From positions 1 to 22,981 of IMG/VR virus record IMGVR_UViG_3300025418_000937: a stretch of DNA of 22,981 nt, one strand, 5' to 3'. The DNA is from a virus. Below, one piece after another: positions 14,378 to 21,309 of this stretch (the first letter of the stretch is position 1; each line of letters opens with the position of its first letter). The notes under the pieces were generated by a model, which saw nothing but the letters and a program-made list of their open reading frames with translations, was not told the origin of the DNA and ran no database searches. A program made the translations under genes and the position numbers.

Positions 14378-15064
14378 TTAATAAGCTCCAGATCTAGTTT
14401 TAACTAAAAACCAGTCTTGTCCAAGGTTAAATTCTTCGGTAAAACTTTTTAGTCCAGGAGATGCGTGCGTAACTCTTATGTTTGTGGTACCGAGCTTTAA
14501 TTTAGCTTTATTACATTGCAAGCTAAAGTCTAGGTCGTAAAAATGAAATTTCGAAGGACAGGTTTCGTCAAATTTTACACCTGCTTCAAATATTTTTTTA
14601 GGGTTAAACGCTAAGAACAGACCGTCTAAAAGAACCACTCTACCGTTCTTACCGAAGGTAGTATTAAATACACTGTTATTACTAATGCTTACGTGATCAA
14701 CACTACCCTTTTGATCTTCCTTCGGACACATTAAATGCCAAAGCGTGGGTGGTTGTATTCTCGGGTTTAAGCCACCAGCTAAACCTACTATATCGTATTT
14801 ACCAAATGCTTGATGTAGTTTGTCTACCCAATTTTCATCAGTAATAACTACATCGTCGTGAGCTAACACTAAAACACAATCTTCATCCTTGTAAGTGTTA
14901 ATATAGTTATTATAAATTTTAGATATAGCTGTGGTATTATTAAATGTACCGCTTACAGTAGTAACTTTATCTAAACCTACACTGCTAACAATAGTGTACT
15001 TGTCTCTCTTTTTAAGGTCAGAATAGGAAGCAGCAGTAGAGCAAAATCCGAGATAAATTTTCAT
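14378..15064 (-). CDS. GT-A type glycosyltransferase
   Basis: The 228-residue protein resembles small GT2-like transferases (Glyco_tranf_2_5/StrF-like). A nucleotide-sugar half ends in VLVLAHDDVVITDENWVDKL, where HDD (69-71) is the probable metal-binding DXD-equivalent. An acceptor half has VVLLDGLFLAF (143-153), then the conserved FHFYDLDFSLQC (173-184) and THASPG (199-204). It would transfer a sugar from a nucleotide donor. In phages the acceptor can be modified DNA bases, virion proteins or host envelope, and nothing here decides among them. It is cytoplasmic, with no signal peptide or membrane segment. The start overlaps the preceding stop as TAATG. Proximity to QueC and the amidotransferase makes DNA-base decoration worth testing. 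Confidence 0.75.
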   Translation of the reverse strand: MKIYLGFCSTAASYSDLKKRDKYTIVSSVGLDKVTTVSGTFNNTTAISKIYNNYINTYKDEDCVLVLAHDDVVITDENWVDKLHQAFGKYDIVGLAGGLNPRIQPPTLWHLMCPKEDQKGSVDHVSISNNSVFNTTFGKNGRVVLLDGLFLAFNPKKIFEAGVKFDETCPSKFHFYDLDFSLQCNKAKLKLGTTNIRVTHASPGLKSFTEEFNLGQDWFLVKTRSGAY

Positions 15065-15324
15065 TAATCTTGTATAACAGTTTGTAAAGGTATGTTAGGG
15101 AAACGACGAGTTAATTCTTCGGCAGTCGTATCTTCAGTAACACCTGTATCATACAGATAAATGTTGTGTAATTTGTTATTCTTATCGTTTATTTTTTCTG
15201 CTAATTCAAGTAAACGTTTGCGATGTGTAACTGTGTGGTCAGAACATACGTCGCAATGCGCGGTAAAAAGCAATGATTCTACTAGTAATTGTTTCTCTTC
15301 TGTATTTAACTGTAAGCCTTTCAT
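15064..15324 (-). CDS. Hypothetical protein, 86 residues
   Basis: I do not recognise this protein. It is predicted to be soluble and mostly helical: an N-terminal helix (EEKQLLVESLLFTAHCDVC), a CDVCSDH motif (Cys25, Cys28) that could bind metal but lacks an obvious second cysteine pair, and a basic helix HRKRLLELAEKIND. The C-terminal third is polar. Its stop overlaps the glycosyltransferase start by 1 base (TAATG), so the two are likely translated together. The upstream 42-base gap contains TATAAACC and TATACTGTAA but no Shine-Dalgarno sequence. Confidence 0.65.
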   Translation of the reverse strand: MKGLQLNTEEKQLLVESLLFTAHCDVCSDHTVTHRKRLLELAEKINDKNNKLHNIYLYDTGVTEDTTAEELTRRFPNIPLQTVIQD

Positions 15325-15366
15325 ATAGTGCTTACAGTATAAAGGTTTATAAAAATAAATCTACTA

Positions 15367-15738
15367 CTATTTACCGAAAAAATGTATTAAAAGATCAGTA
15401 ACACTACTTATTAACGCAACCCAAATAGCTGTTTGCATATGCCAATGTAAGCCCTGCTGCTTTTGATGCTTAGTATCGCATTTACTTATAGTGGTGTGCA
15501 TTTCGTTATGGTACACTTCCATTAAGTCTCGTGTTTCGTTAAAACGGCTATCTATTTCTGCTCTTAAATGCGCAACGTCATTATTAAGAGTTGCAACCTG
15601 CTGCATTAAACTCGGGTGACCATTGCCATCTCGTACAATCTTACTAATATTAGCAAGATCTTCTTTAACATTAACTATATCTCTGTTAATATAGTCGATA
15701 ACAGTATTACGTTCAGGTGTAGATTTTTTTGCGGGCAT
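15367..15738 (-). CDS. Coiled-coil protein with C-terminal membrane anchor (XhlA-like layout)
   Basis: The 123-residue product has a long amphipathic region (residues about 12-75; heptad-like pattern through DIVNVKEDLANISKIV and VATLNNDVAHLRAEIDSRF). A His-rich linker follows (KCDTKHQKQQGLHWHMQ), then one hydrophobic segment at about 103-121 (AIWVALISSVTDLLIHFF) ending in GK. Helical domain plus terminal membrane anchor is the layout of the XhlA-type holin accessory proteins, so a role in lysis or membrane association is possible; sequence identity to XhlA is not evident. The ATG is preceded by ATAGGT (weak AGG). The gene lies 8 bases after the amidotransferase stop. Confidence 0.6.
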   Translation of the reverse strand: MPAKKSTPERNTVIDYINRDIVNVKEDLANISKIVRDGNGHPSLMQQVATLNNDVAHLRAEIDSRFNETRDLMEVYHNEMHTTISKCDTKHQKQQGLHWHMQTAIWVALISSVTDLLIHFFGK

Positions 15739-15746
15739 ACCTATAC

Positions 15747-16403
15747 TTAGAATATAAAGTATGGAGATTTATGCTTAAATTTTCCTGCTGGCACTATACA
15801 ATCGTAATCCTGTATTGCATAAACAATCCCCTCGTTTAAGGATTCACTACCTTCAAATTCAGTAGACGAAAAACATCCCGTAACTGGATTAGCAAATAGT
15901 GTACTTGCACTTCTAGCTAAATAGGTTTTTTTGTGTTTGCTATTAAAAGCCCATATAGCATATGTACCTTTAAGAGATTCCATAGCTTCTGATACTTTTA
16001 ATTTAATTTCTAACATACGCGGTATAATACAGCTATCGGTTCTACCGGTAAAATCTTCGTCAGGAAAATACTCTCTACATAAACTCTCAAAATTACTAAT
16101 AATACCGTTATGAGCCACTATCCAATCACCATAAATGAACGGGTGATTGTCTCCAGGTTCAAACGATTTCGTTTCTACGGTTGGTCCTCGAGAGTGATAC
16201 AAGTAATAACGACCGTGGGTATCTATACCTGGCGGATTAAAACAATCTACAGGTTCATTGAAGATACCTTCTGTCTTTTGAATACCGTACTGATTATTAG
16301 AGTCTAATACCAACGTACCCGAACTATAATGACCTCTCGCAAGATTATCTTTGTATAAACTAAAAGCTATGTCTTTAATTTTACTACCCGCTATACCGCA
16401 CAT
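15747..16403 (-). CDS. Class II glutamine amidotransferase (Ntn hydrolase), next to QueC
   Basis: This stand-alone glutaminase domain of 218 residues releases ammonia from glutamine for an acceptor enzyme. Residues expected for the GlmS/PurF fold are present: Cys2 in MCGIAG (nucleophile after Met removal), RGHYSSG (23-29), HSRGPT (70-75), NHPF (86-89), AHNGIISN (97-104) and the GRTDS loop (120-124). No synthetase or isomerase domain is attached, so it must act with a partner. The gene begins 1 base after the queC stop, the most obvious partner. In crenarchaea and some phages a fused Gat-QueC protein converts preQ0 to archaeosine-type bases, so a split version is plausible. Alternatives are amidation of a sugar or other small molecule. 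Confidence 0.85.
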   Translation of the reverse strand: MCGIAGSKIKDIAFSLYKDNLARGHYSSGTLVLDSNNQYGIQKTEGIFNEPVDCFNPPGIDTHGRYYLYHSRGPTVETKSFEPGDNHPFIYGDWIVAHNGIISNFESLCREYFPDEDFTGRTDSCIIPRMLEIKLKVSEAMESLKGTYAIWAFNSKHKKTYLARSASTLFANPVTGCFSSTEFEGSESLNEGIVYAIQDYDCIVPAGKFKHKSPYFIF

Positions 16404-16404
16404 A

Positions 16405-17127
16405 TTATGTTAAATAGGTTAAAGGTTTACAATCGTATCGTTCCCAAGGAATATTACGTGAATATTTAATAGGGTCAATAGCTTTATTGTCAATAAAGCC
16501 TTTAATTCGTGCAGCACACGACACACATTCCCCGCAAGCAGGATCAGTACCCTCGTAACAGGTATGTGTTTGTCTAAAGTCTACTTGTATGTCAATGCCA
16601 GTTTTAATAACCTCTTCTTTAGAGTAACGCATAAACGGTGCATTAACCTTAATTGTGTTCTTACGATTAAGTCCGTATATGTCGTTAACTTTATTGAGAA
16701 ACATTGAAGTACAATCCCAATAACCTGAAAAATCGTCTGTTTCTACAGCTCCATAAAATAGGTCTTGTGCACCGATTGATTCAGCCCAACCTGCCGCACT
16801 TGTTAATAATAACAAGTTTCTGAAAGGTACATAACTTAAAGGCTGAGCATTACCAATATCATCTTTAGCTTTTGGTATCTTAAGATCCGTATTAGTTAAA
16901 GCAGACATTGTAGAGATATCTCTAAAGAAATCCATATTGATTACTTTATGCTCTTTAACATTGCAGGCTTTAGCTTGAAACTTAGCACATTCAATCTCTC
17001 GAGCAATCCGTTGACCGTAATTAAATGTAACGGCGTATACTTCATCGTATTTAAGTGTTTTGGTTACATAATGTAATAATACGGTACTATCCATACCGCC
17101 TGATAATATGACTAGTGCTTTCGACAT
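16405..17127 (-). CDS. queC: 7-cyano-7-deazaguanine (preQ0) synthase QueC
   Basis: QueC uses ATP and ammonia to convert 7-carboxy-7-deazaguanine to preQ0. The PP-loop SGGMDS is at 9-14. VPFRNLLLLTSAAGWAES (100-117) and GAVETDDFSGYWDC are family landmarks. The zinc site is Cys190, Cys198, Cys201 and Cys204 in CYEG...ACGECVSCAARIKGF. At 240 residues it is of normal length (about 230) and appears intact. It is the first gene after a divergent 51-base gap and is followed after 1 base by the amidotransferase gene. A late-promoter-like TATAAATC lies about 18 bases upstream of its ATG. In phages QueC usually serves DNA protection by 7-deazaguanine derivatives; host tRNA queuosine supply is the alternative. 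Confidence 0.95.
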   Translation of the reverse strand: MSKALVILSGGMDSTVLLHYVTKTLKYDEVYAVTFNYGQRIAREIECAKFQAKACNVKEHKVINMDFFRDISTMSALTNTDLKIPKAKDDIGNAQPLSYVPFRNLLLLTSAAGWAESIGAQDLFYGAVETDDFSGYWDCTSMFLNKVNDIYGLNRKNTIKVNAPFMRYSKEEVIKTGIDIQVDFRQTHTCYEGTDPACGECVSCAARIKGFIDNKAIDPIKYSRNIPWERYDCKPLTYLT

Positions 17128-17144
17128 ATAGTTATAATAGTGTA

Positions 17145-17152
17145 GATTTATA
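17145..17152 (-). promoter_or_regulatory. Late-promoter-like TATAAATC upstream of queC
   Basis: The minus-strand octamer matches 7 of 8 bases of the T4 late promoter TATAAATA. It lies in the 51-base divergent gap, 18 bases from the queC start. T4 late promoters have no -35 box. A chance match is quite possible in DNA this AT-rich. Confidence 0.35.
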
Positions 17153-17178
17153 GAAATTCAATAGAAAAGTAGTAAATA

Positions 17179-18081
17179 ATGTATATGAAGAATGTGTTCC
17201 AAGATGCTTTTAGGGAGTCTTTAGACAAAGAGGGTGCAGGTATTATGCACTATGCTGATCAAAAAGCAAAAGAAGCCGGTAAAAAAGAGTTTAAACTTGG
17301 CAACAAAACATTCCCTGTAAAGGAAAAAAAGAAACTTGAAGATGAAGGTAATGCCTTCGGTCAAGCTGTACAAAATACTCCTAAAGGACAGGAAATTAAA
17401 GTTCACGGTCATAGTACCGGAGAAATTAAAAAAGAAAATGATCCAAAGTGGATCCAGCACGCTCACGTGAAAAAGGGTGGTTTACATAAAGCTTTACACG
17501 TTGCGCAAGGTGAAAAGATTCCTGCTGCTAAACTAAGCAAAGCTTTACACAGCAAGAATCCGCACGTTAAGCATATGGCTCAATTTGCAAAGAACGTAAA
17601 GAAAGAAAATGCTTTAGAAAAAGGTTTTGCAAATGTAGTAAAGGAAAATTTAGCTATGGGGTTTGAAGCAGCTCCAAAAGCACCTGTACCACCAGCTCCA
17701 GCTGAACCAGCTCCAGACGAAGGAGAAGCAGCCTGGAAAAAATCTTTAGATCCGCAAACTGATCCAAACAAATTCGATGCAGCTAAAAACCCGGCTCTTA
17801 AGCTTGACACTGAGGGTGTTGTTAAAGCTCGTGAATGGATTAAAAAGCTTGATGATATGGCAACATTCATTAACGGTACAGATGAGAGCAGTTTAAATGC
17901 ACAAATTAATGCATTAGAAATGCGTAACTCTATTCCTTTTAAGGGTATTGTCCGCCGTGAAGAAAAACGTATTACTAAATTAGCTGAAAACTTACGTGGT
18001 TTGGCAGAACTATTTAAGACTGTTGTTACGAGTTCTGGTAAGAAGATACACGACGCAACAAGCCGTATTAGCTCTCGTTAA
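17179..18081 (+). CDS. Basic phage protein with GLHKAL...GEKIPAAKL motif, unknown role
   Basis: The 300-residue, strongly basic protein is one of only two complete plus-strand genes here. Residues 99-141 carry KGGLHKALHVAQGEKIPAAK and a following helix; a similar GLH...GEKIP segment recurs in other phage proteins, to my recollection without a known role. A Pro/Ala/Glu linker (about 163-186) separates this from a C-terminal helical domain (207-300; KAREWIKKLDD, KRITKLAENLRGLAELFKT). There is no signal peptide, membrane segment or catalytic motif. Two in-frame ATGs (17179, 17185) are possible and neither has a Shine-Dalgarno sequence. The gene overlaps the convergent primase gene by 4 bases. 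A virion-internal or DNA-binding role fits its charge but is inference. Confidence 0.75.
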   Translation: MYMKNVFQDAFRESLDKEGAGIMHYADQKAKEAGKKEFKLGNKTFPVKEKKKLEDEGNAFGQAVQNTPKGQEIKVHGHSTGEIKKENDPKWIQHAHVKKGGLHKALHVAQGEKIPAAKLSKALHSKNPHVKHMAQFAKNVKKENALEKGFANVVKENLAMGFEAAPKAPVPPAPAEPAPDEGEAAWKKSLDPQTDPNKFDAAKNPALKLDTEGVVKAREWIKKLDDMATFINGTDESSLNAQINALEMRNSIPFKGIVRREEKRITKLAENLRGLAELFKTVVTSSGKKIHDATSRISSR

Positions 18082-19094
18082 TCAGGTCTTTTGATCTGAG
18101 AGTATTGTATTAAACCTTTCATACCTTTGTATGTGTTTTGTACGATATTAGTATATTGTATTTCGTCTTGCTTTTGCACCGTACAAAGCTCATTTAAATC
18201 TTTATATTGTGCGTATTCTTTAGGCCAAATAAACACAGACTCTCCCTTGTCTAAGAGCTCCTTAGTTACTTTATAAGAAGTCTTATCAACCCATTGATTG
18301 TCTAATACATAAATTAGTTCGTGCATAGGGTACGACTTTTGTATCATATCTAATTGCTCTTCAGTAGGGTGTATACCGGCTAATGCTACACTATTACGTA
18401 AAAACATAGCATCAATAGGGCCTTCCTGTAAAAATATGTATTCAATATCTGGTGAAACTCTATCTAAATTAAATACCCCTTTGTCACTATTTGCTTTAGA
18501 TAGATATTTTGCTTTATCTTCGTCCTCTTTGTATAAAGCTCTCGATTGATAGGTTATAATCTTACCCTCAGTGTTATAGAACGGAAATACAACTCTATTT
18601 TTGTGAGTCATATCAGTCAAACTTATCCAGAGCGTTTTAGGCTTATTAACAGCAGTGCTTAAACGTCTTTTACTGATAAAACTAAGAGCATCCTTAACTA
18701 CCTGGTTTTCTTTATAAAATGATACCTGATTACTATCAAATAGATTAATACTATCGTAAGGTAAGGGATTAGGGTTTATTTTCTTATAAAAATCTGATTT
18801 TTTGATAATATCTTCTATCGTGTCTGCGTGACTTCCAGATTCTGCTAGTATTTCACTAACAGACATATGAGTCATTTCTTTAACAAACTCTAATCCGTTT
18901 TTACTCTCTCCGCAATTATGACAGAATAAGTGATCATCTTCAGGAATGTAAAAAAATCTACGTTTTTTACCTGCACTCTTACCTTCGTGACAGTATGGAC
19001 ATTCTCCCGCATACGTGTTAGTATTCTTTTTAAATACAGGTCTCTTCGCATATTGGAAGAACGTCTGTATAATAAAATTTTGCGGTACAATCAT
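18078..19094 (-). CDS. 61: DNA primase, DnaG type (T4 gp61-like)
   Basis: The enzyme makes RNA primers for lagging-strand synthesis, normally with a hexameric helicase (gp41) that is not in this window. The N-terminal zinc-binding domain uses Cys32, Cys35, Cys58 and Cys61 (CPYC...CHNC). The catalytic part has a Toprim domain: the Glu motif LQEGPIDAMF (Glu224), the second acidic site IYVLDNQ (Asp265), and KDLNEL (299-304) at the usual third position. At 338 residues it matches T4 gp61 (342). It starts 20 bases from the divergent gp4-like gene, with a purely AT spacer and no Shine-Dalgarno sequence on either side, and overlaps the plus-strand gene at its 3' end by 4 bases. Confidence 0.9.
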   Translation of the reverse strand: MIVPQNFIIQTFFQYAKRPVFKKNTNTYAGECPYCHEGKSAGKKRRFFYIPEDDHLFCHNCGESKNGLEFVKEMTHMSVSEILAESGSHADTIEDIIKKSDFYKKINPNPLPYDSINLFDSNQVSFYKENQVVKDALSFISKRRLSTAVNKPKTLWISLTDMTHKNRVVFPFYNTEGKIITYQSRALYKEDEDKAKYLSKANSDKGVFNLDRVSPDIEYIFLQEGPIDAMFLRNSVALAGIHPTEEQLDMIQKSYPMHELIYVLDNQWVDKTSYKVTKELLDKGESVFIWPKEYAQYKDLNELCTVQKQDEIQYTNIVQNTYKGMKGLIQYSQIKRPD

Positions 19095-19114
19095 AAAAGT
19101 AAATATATAATATA
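19095..19114. promoter_or_regulatory. 20-base divergent AT-only spacer between primase and gp4-like genes
   Basis: The spacer is AAAAGTAAATATATAATATA: 19 of 20 bases are A or T, and the ATGs of two opposite genes flank it directly. A full -35/-10 promoter for both genes cannot fit without entering coding DNA. A T4-late-style -10-only element could (TATATAAT on the plus strand, TATATTTA on the minus). Both mRNAs would be nearly leaderless if transcription starts here. Confidence 0.35.
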
Positions 19115-19570
19115 ATGGCTCTAAAGAATAGCAAATTTATTCAAGGAATTTACACTCCTATTAACAAAAACAAATATATGGGTAGTGCTAATCCTGTATA
19201 CAGATCAGCATTGGAAAGAGACTTCTTTTTGTTTTTCGACAAAAACCCTAATGTTACAGCCTGGGCTAGTGAAAGCATAGTTGTGCCTTATTATAGTGAT
19301 GTTGATCATAAAGTACACCGGTATTATGTAGACTTGATAGCAGCTATCAAGGATAAAGATGGTAATAACAAAAAATATTTGATAGAATTAAAACCGTTTG
19401 CTCACACTCAACCACCTATTCCTTCGGATAGAAAAAAACAGAGTACGGTACTGTATGAACATTTAATGTACAAACAAAATCAAGCCAAATGGAAAGCCGC
19501 GAGTGAGTACGCGGCTAAAAAAGGAATGGAATTTATTGTATTGACTGAAAAATATCTTACAGCTCAGTAG
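19115..19570 (+). CDS. 4: Head completion nuclease, T4 gp4-like (TnsA-type fold)
   Basis: T4 gp4 (gp50/gp65 complex) finishes DNA-filled heads so that tails can attach. The family landmarks are visible: GIYTPINKNKYMG near the start, VYRSALERDFFLF (28-40; Glu34), WASESIVVPYYSDVD (50-64; Glu53), HRYYVDL (68-74; Asp73) and IELKPFAHTQPP (90-101; Glu91 and Lys93). The Glu...Asp...Glu-X-Lys set is the TnsA/PD-(D/E)XK nuclease signature, so the active site appears complete. The length (151) matches T4 gp4 (150). It is on the plus strand, divergent from primase, and its 3' end overlaps the convergent 197-residue gene by 14 bases. Confidence 0.85.
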   Translation: MALKNSKFIQGIYTPINKNKYMGSANPVYRSALERDFFLFFDKNPNVTAWASESIVVPYYSDVDHKVHRYYVDLIAAIKDKDGNNKKYLIELKPFAHTQPPIPSDRKKQSTVLYEHLMYKQNQAKWKAASEYAAKKGMEFIVLTEKYLTAQ

Positions 19571-20150
19571 GATCTACTGGCTCATCTCTCATATCAATCT
19601 TTGGCTCATCAAAATCAATTTCACCAGGCTCTTCTTCCGGTTCTGGTCTAGCTGCTGGTTTACGGCCTGCTTTACCCTTAAGGCCGCGCAGTCTTAAAAT
19701 AGCATCCTTAACGCGCGCCATTTTAGCAGCTTTTTCAGCTCTAGCAATCGTATCAATGTCTGGCTCCTGCTCTTCACCGCCACCTGATTGTGCATCAGCC
19801 ATAGCTGATTTTACTACTTCAGGATCAAGATTAAGAGGTGTTTCTTCTGAATCCATTGAACTAATACCAGCTAGCACTTCTTGTTCAGTAGCATTAGGGT
19901 TATGTTGTAGATAATTTGCTACAGCATCTTTAGTTCTTAAAGTGTCTGGTAACTCTTTGTATTTAGTACCAGCAGGCGCTGCAGCTGGTGTAGCTGGTGC
20001 GCTACCTTTTTGTGCGTTAACCATATTACGAGCTTTCCAGTATGGAATACCCTGTGCTACAAGTTTATCAATTTCTGGGTTTCTTGGTTTTGCCATTTCC
20101 AATTCAAATGTAGATTCGGCAATGTAATTAATGGCTTCGTCAAATTTCAT
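19557..20150 (-). CDS. Acidic-tailed protein with capsid-targeting-like N-terminus; candidate internal head protein
   Basis: The 197-residue product begins MKFDEAINYIAES. T4 internal protein IPIII, as I recall it, begins MKTYQEFIAEA; this leader targets it to the prohead core and is cut by the gp21 protease after the (I/L)-x-E motif. An equivalent cut here would fall after IAE (residue 12). Next comes a basic conserved-looking part (PEIDKLVAQGIPYWKARNMV, residues 25-44) and an Ala/Pro linker. Later a helical basic patch (MARVKDAILRLRGLKGKAGR) precedes a strongly acidic C-terminal tail. There are no catalytic or membrane features. The gene follows the kinase gene after 16 bases and converges on gp4. 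The internal-protein idea is inference; it could be any small cytoplasmic protein. Confidence 0.7.
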   Translation of the reverse strand: MKFDEAINYIAESTFELEMAKPRNPEIDKLVAQGIPYWKARNMVNAQKGSAPATPAAAPAGTKYKELPDTLRTKDAVANYLQHNPNATEQEVLAGISSMDSEETPLNLDPEVVKSAMADAQSGGGEEQEPDIDTIARAEKAAKMARVKDAILRLRGLKGKAGRKPAARPEPEEEPGEIDFDEPKIDMRDEPVDPTEL

Positions 20151-20166
20151 AGTATAATAATACTTA

Positions 20167-20883
20167 CTATAATTTAAACTGTTTTTTATCCGTTATACCT
20201 AATTGGTCTGCAAGCATTTGTTGTTCAGCGATATCTCCCTTAATTAAGGAATCTTCTTCTCCGAAAAACTCACAATTATTATTAATGTACATATTCATTA
20301 TAGCAATACGCTCTACCGGATTTCCATAAACCGGAATAATTGGCGGGGTGTCATCGTTGTCAAAGAAACGAGATCTACCACTTTGCCAGGCTTGATAGAT
20401 AGTATCAAAAAGTACAGCTATTTCTCCGCGATAAACTGGATCAATATCTCTATTCTCTTTAGTCTGAAGAAGTACGTCATTTTCTTTACATAATGGTATG
20501 TAAAATATTACTGAATAGGATTTAACTGCTTCTCTTACCTGTGTAACGGTTTTATCAATAAAAGTTTCATCAATATCCGAAACACCTTTATCATACAGCC
20601 ATAATGAGTATACTAAATTATCAATCGGTGTACGATCAAAGATTATCTTCTTTTTACCGTAATTTGCCATTGCTTCATCAACGAGATAATTTAAAATCTC
20701 TTGTTGAGACTCTTTAGTACCTTTCTTATTAATAGGTAGTTTTTTCTCTTTAATAAGATCCCGATACGTTTTTTCTGGCTTATTTAGTTGAGGCCACTGA
20801 AGCATCATATCGTTTACAAGTGTGGTTTTACCAATACATTGAGTACCGATAATACCTATTTTACTAAGTTTGGAATGGCTCAT
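20167..20883 (-). CDS. P-loop kinase/ATPase (AAA_28/NadR-like), possible nucleotide kinase
   Basis: The Walker A sequence GTQCIGKTT (13-21) follows a short KIGII strand. The second landmark IIFDRTPIDNLVYSLWL (80-96) places Asp83 and Arg84 where dNMP kinases and NadR-like kinases have their DR substrate/Mg motif. A helix and strand with SVIFYIPL follow, then NRDIDPVYR, which could be the arginine lid. The length (238) is normal for the family. It could phosphorylate a nucleotide or nucleoside, and a modified-nucleotide substrate would be attractive given the Que genes, but the substrate cannot be read from sequence. The ATG is preceded by TATAAAGCGTAAATTTTAATAA and no Shine-Dalgarno sequence; the upstream gap is 37 bases. 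Confidence 0.7.
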   Translation of the reverse strand: MSHSKLSKIGIIGTQCIGKTTLVNDMMLQWPQLNKPEKTYRDLIKEKKLPINKKGTKESQQEILNYLVDEAMANYGKKKIIFDRTPIDNLVYSLWLYDKGVSDIDETFIDKTVTQVREAVKSYSVIFYIPLCKENDVLLQTKENRDIDPVYRGEIAVLFDTIYQAWQSGRSRFFDNDDTPPIIPVYGNPVERIAIMNMYINNNCEFFGEEDSLIKGDIAEQQMLADQLGITDKKQFKL

Positions 20884-20920
20884 TTATTAAAATTTACGCT
20901 TTATAGGGATATTAGCAACC

Positions 20921-21148
20921 TCATTCATCATCTTCAGGTGGTTGACCGGTTTCCACATCTACCCAATCAAGTACACAATTGTGAGGTGGGTTGTAACCTA
21001 TAGCTTTAACAAAAGCGTTAAACTGCTCTGTTAGTTCCTCTAAGTCGGCTTGACCGTCAAATATAATTTCAATTTTACGAGGCACACTGACATTAATATC
21101 GTCATTAGTATGCTCTAACGTATATGTGAATTTTATTTCTTGCTTCAT
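20921..21148 (-). CDS. Hypothetical acidic protein, 75 residues
   Basis: I do not recognise this protein. A beta-strand-rich first half (IKFTYTLEHTNDDINVSVP, then KIEIIFDGQ) is followed by a helix (LEELTEQFNAFVKAIGY) and a Pro-rich acidic tail ending in DDE. A helix leading to GYNPP...LDWV is common in small phage proteins, but no role is known to me. Its start is well defined: ATG at 21146-21148 has a strong GAGGAGG Shine-Dalgarno sequence 5 bases upstream and overlaps the preceding small gene as ATGA, so the two are translationally coupled. Confidence 0.75.
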   Translation of the reverse strand: MKQEIKFTYTLEHTNDDINVSVPRKIEIIFDGQADLEELTEQFNAFVKAIGYNPPHNCVLDWVDVETGQPPEDDE

Positions 21149-21306
21149 ACTACCTCCTCGACAATACCGAGAAGTTCAGCAATTACTAATAAAGCACCAG
21201 CAGAAGCTGTATGCCCTACAAACAAAGCACAACCCGCAAGAATGCGGATAACGCTTTTGCCTAAACTAATGTAGAAGTGTGATTTTGGATCTGGATTGTA
21301 ACTCAT
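21145..21306 (-). CDS. 53-residue single-pass membrane microprotein
   Basis: The minus-strand frame from ATG (21304-21306) to TGA (21145-21147) encodes MSYNPDPKSHFYISLGKSVI and a hydrophobic stretch (about residues 19-49; ILAGCALFVGHTASAGALLV within it), ending in EEVV. It is thus a short polar N-terminus plus one long membrane-spanning helix, or a tight hairpin. It fills the gap between the queE stop (4 bases before its ATG) and the next gene, whose ATG it overlaps as ATGA. That spacing and the lack of any other gene in this gap support it as real. A holin-like or other membrane role cannot be told from 53 residues. Confidence 0.65.
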   Translation of the reverse strand: MSYNPDPKSHFYISLGKSVIRILAGCALFVGHTASAGALLVIAELLGIVEEVV

Positions 21307-21309
21307 ATA

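Noticed and set aside
14341-14380. Possible tRNA or structured RNA in AT-rich intergenic gaps
   Set aside because: All gaps are under about 65 bases and none can hold a cloverleaf; no CCA or T-loop-like sequence was seen.
17221-17870. Minus-strand frames of 81 and 96 residues opposite the 300-residue gene
   Set aside because: The Phe- and Ser/Ala-rich composition is the expected reverse reading of the Lys- and Ala-rich plus-strand protein; no start signals or conserved features.
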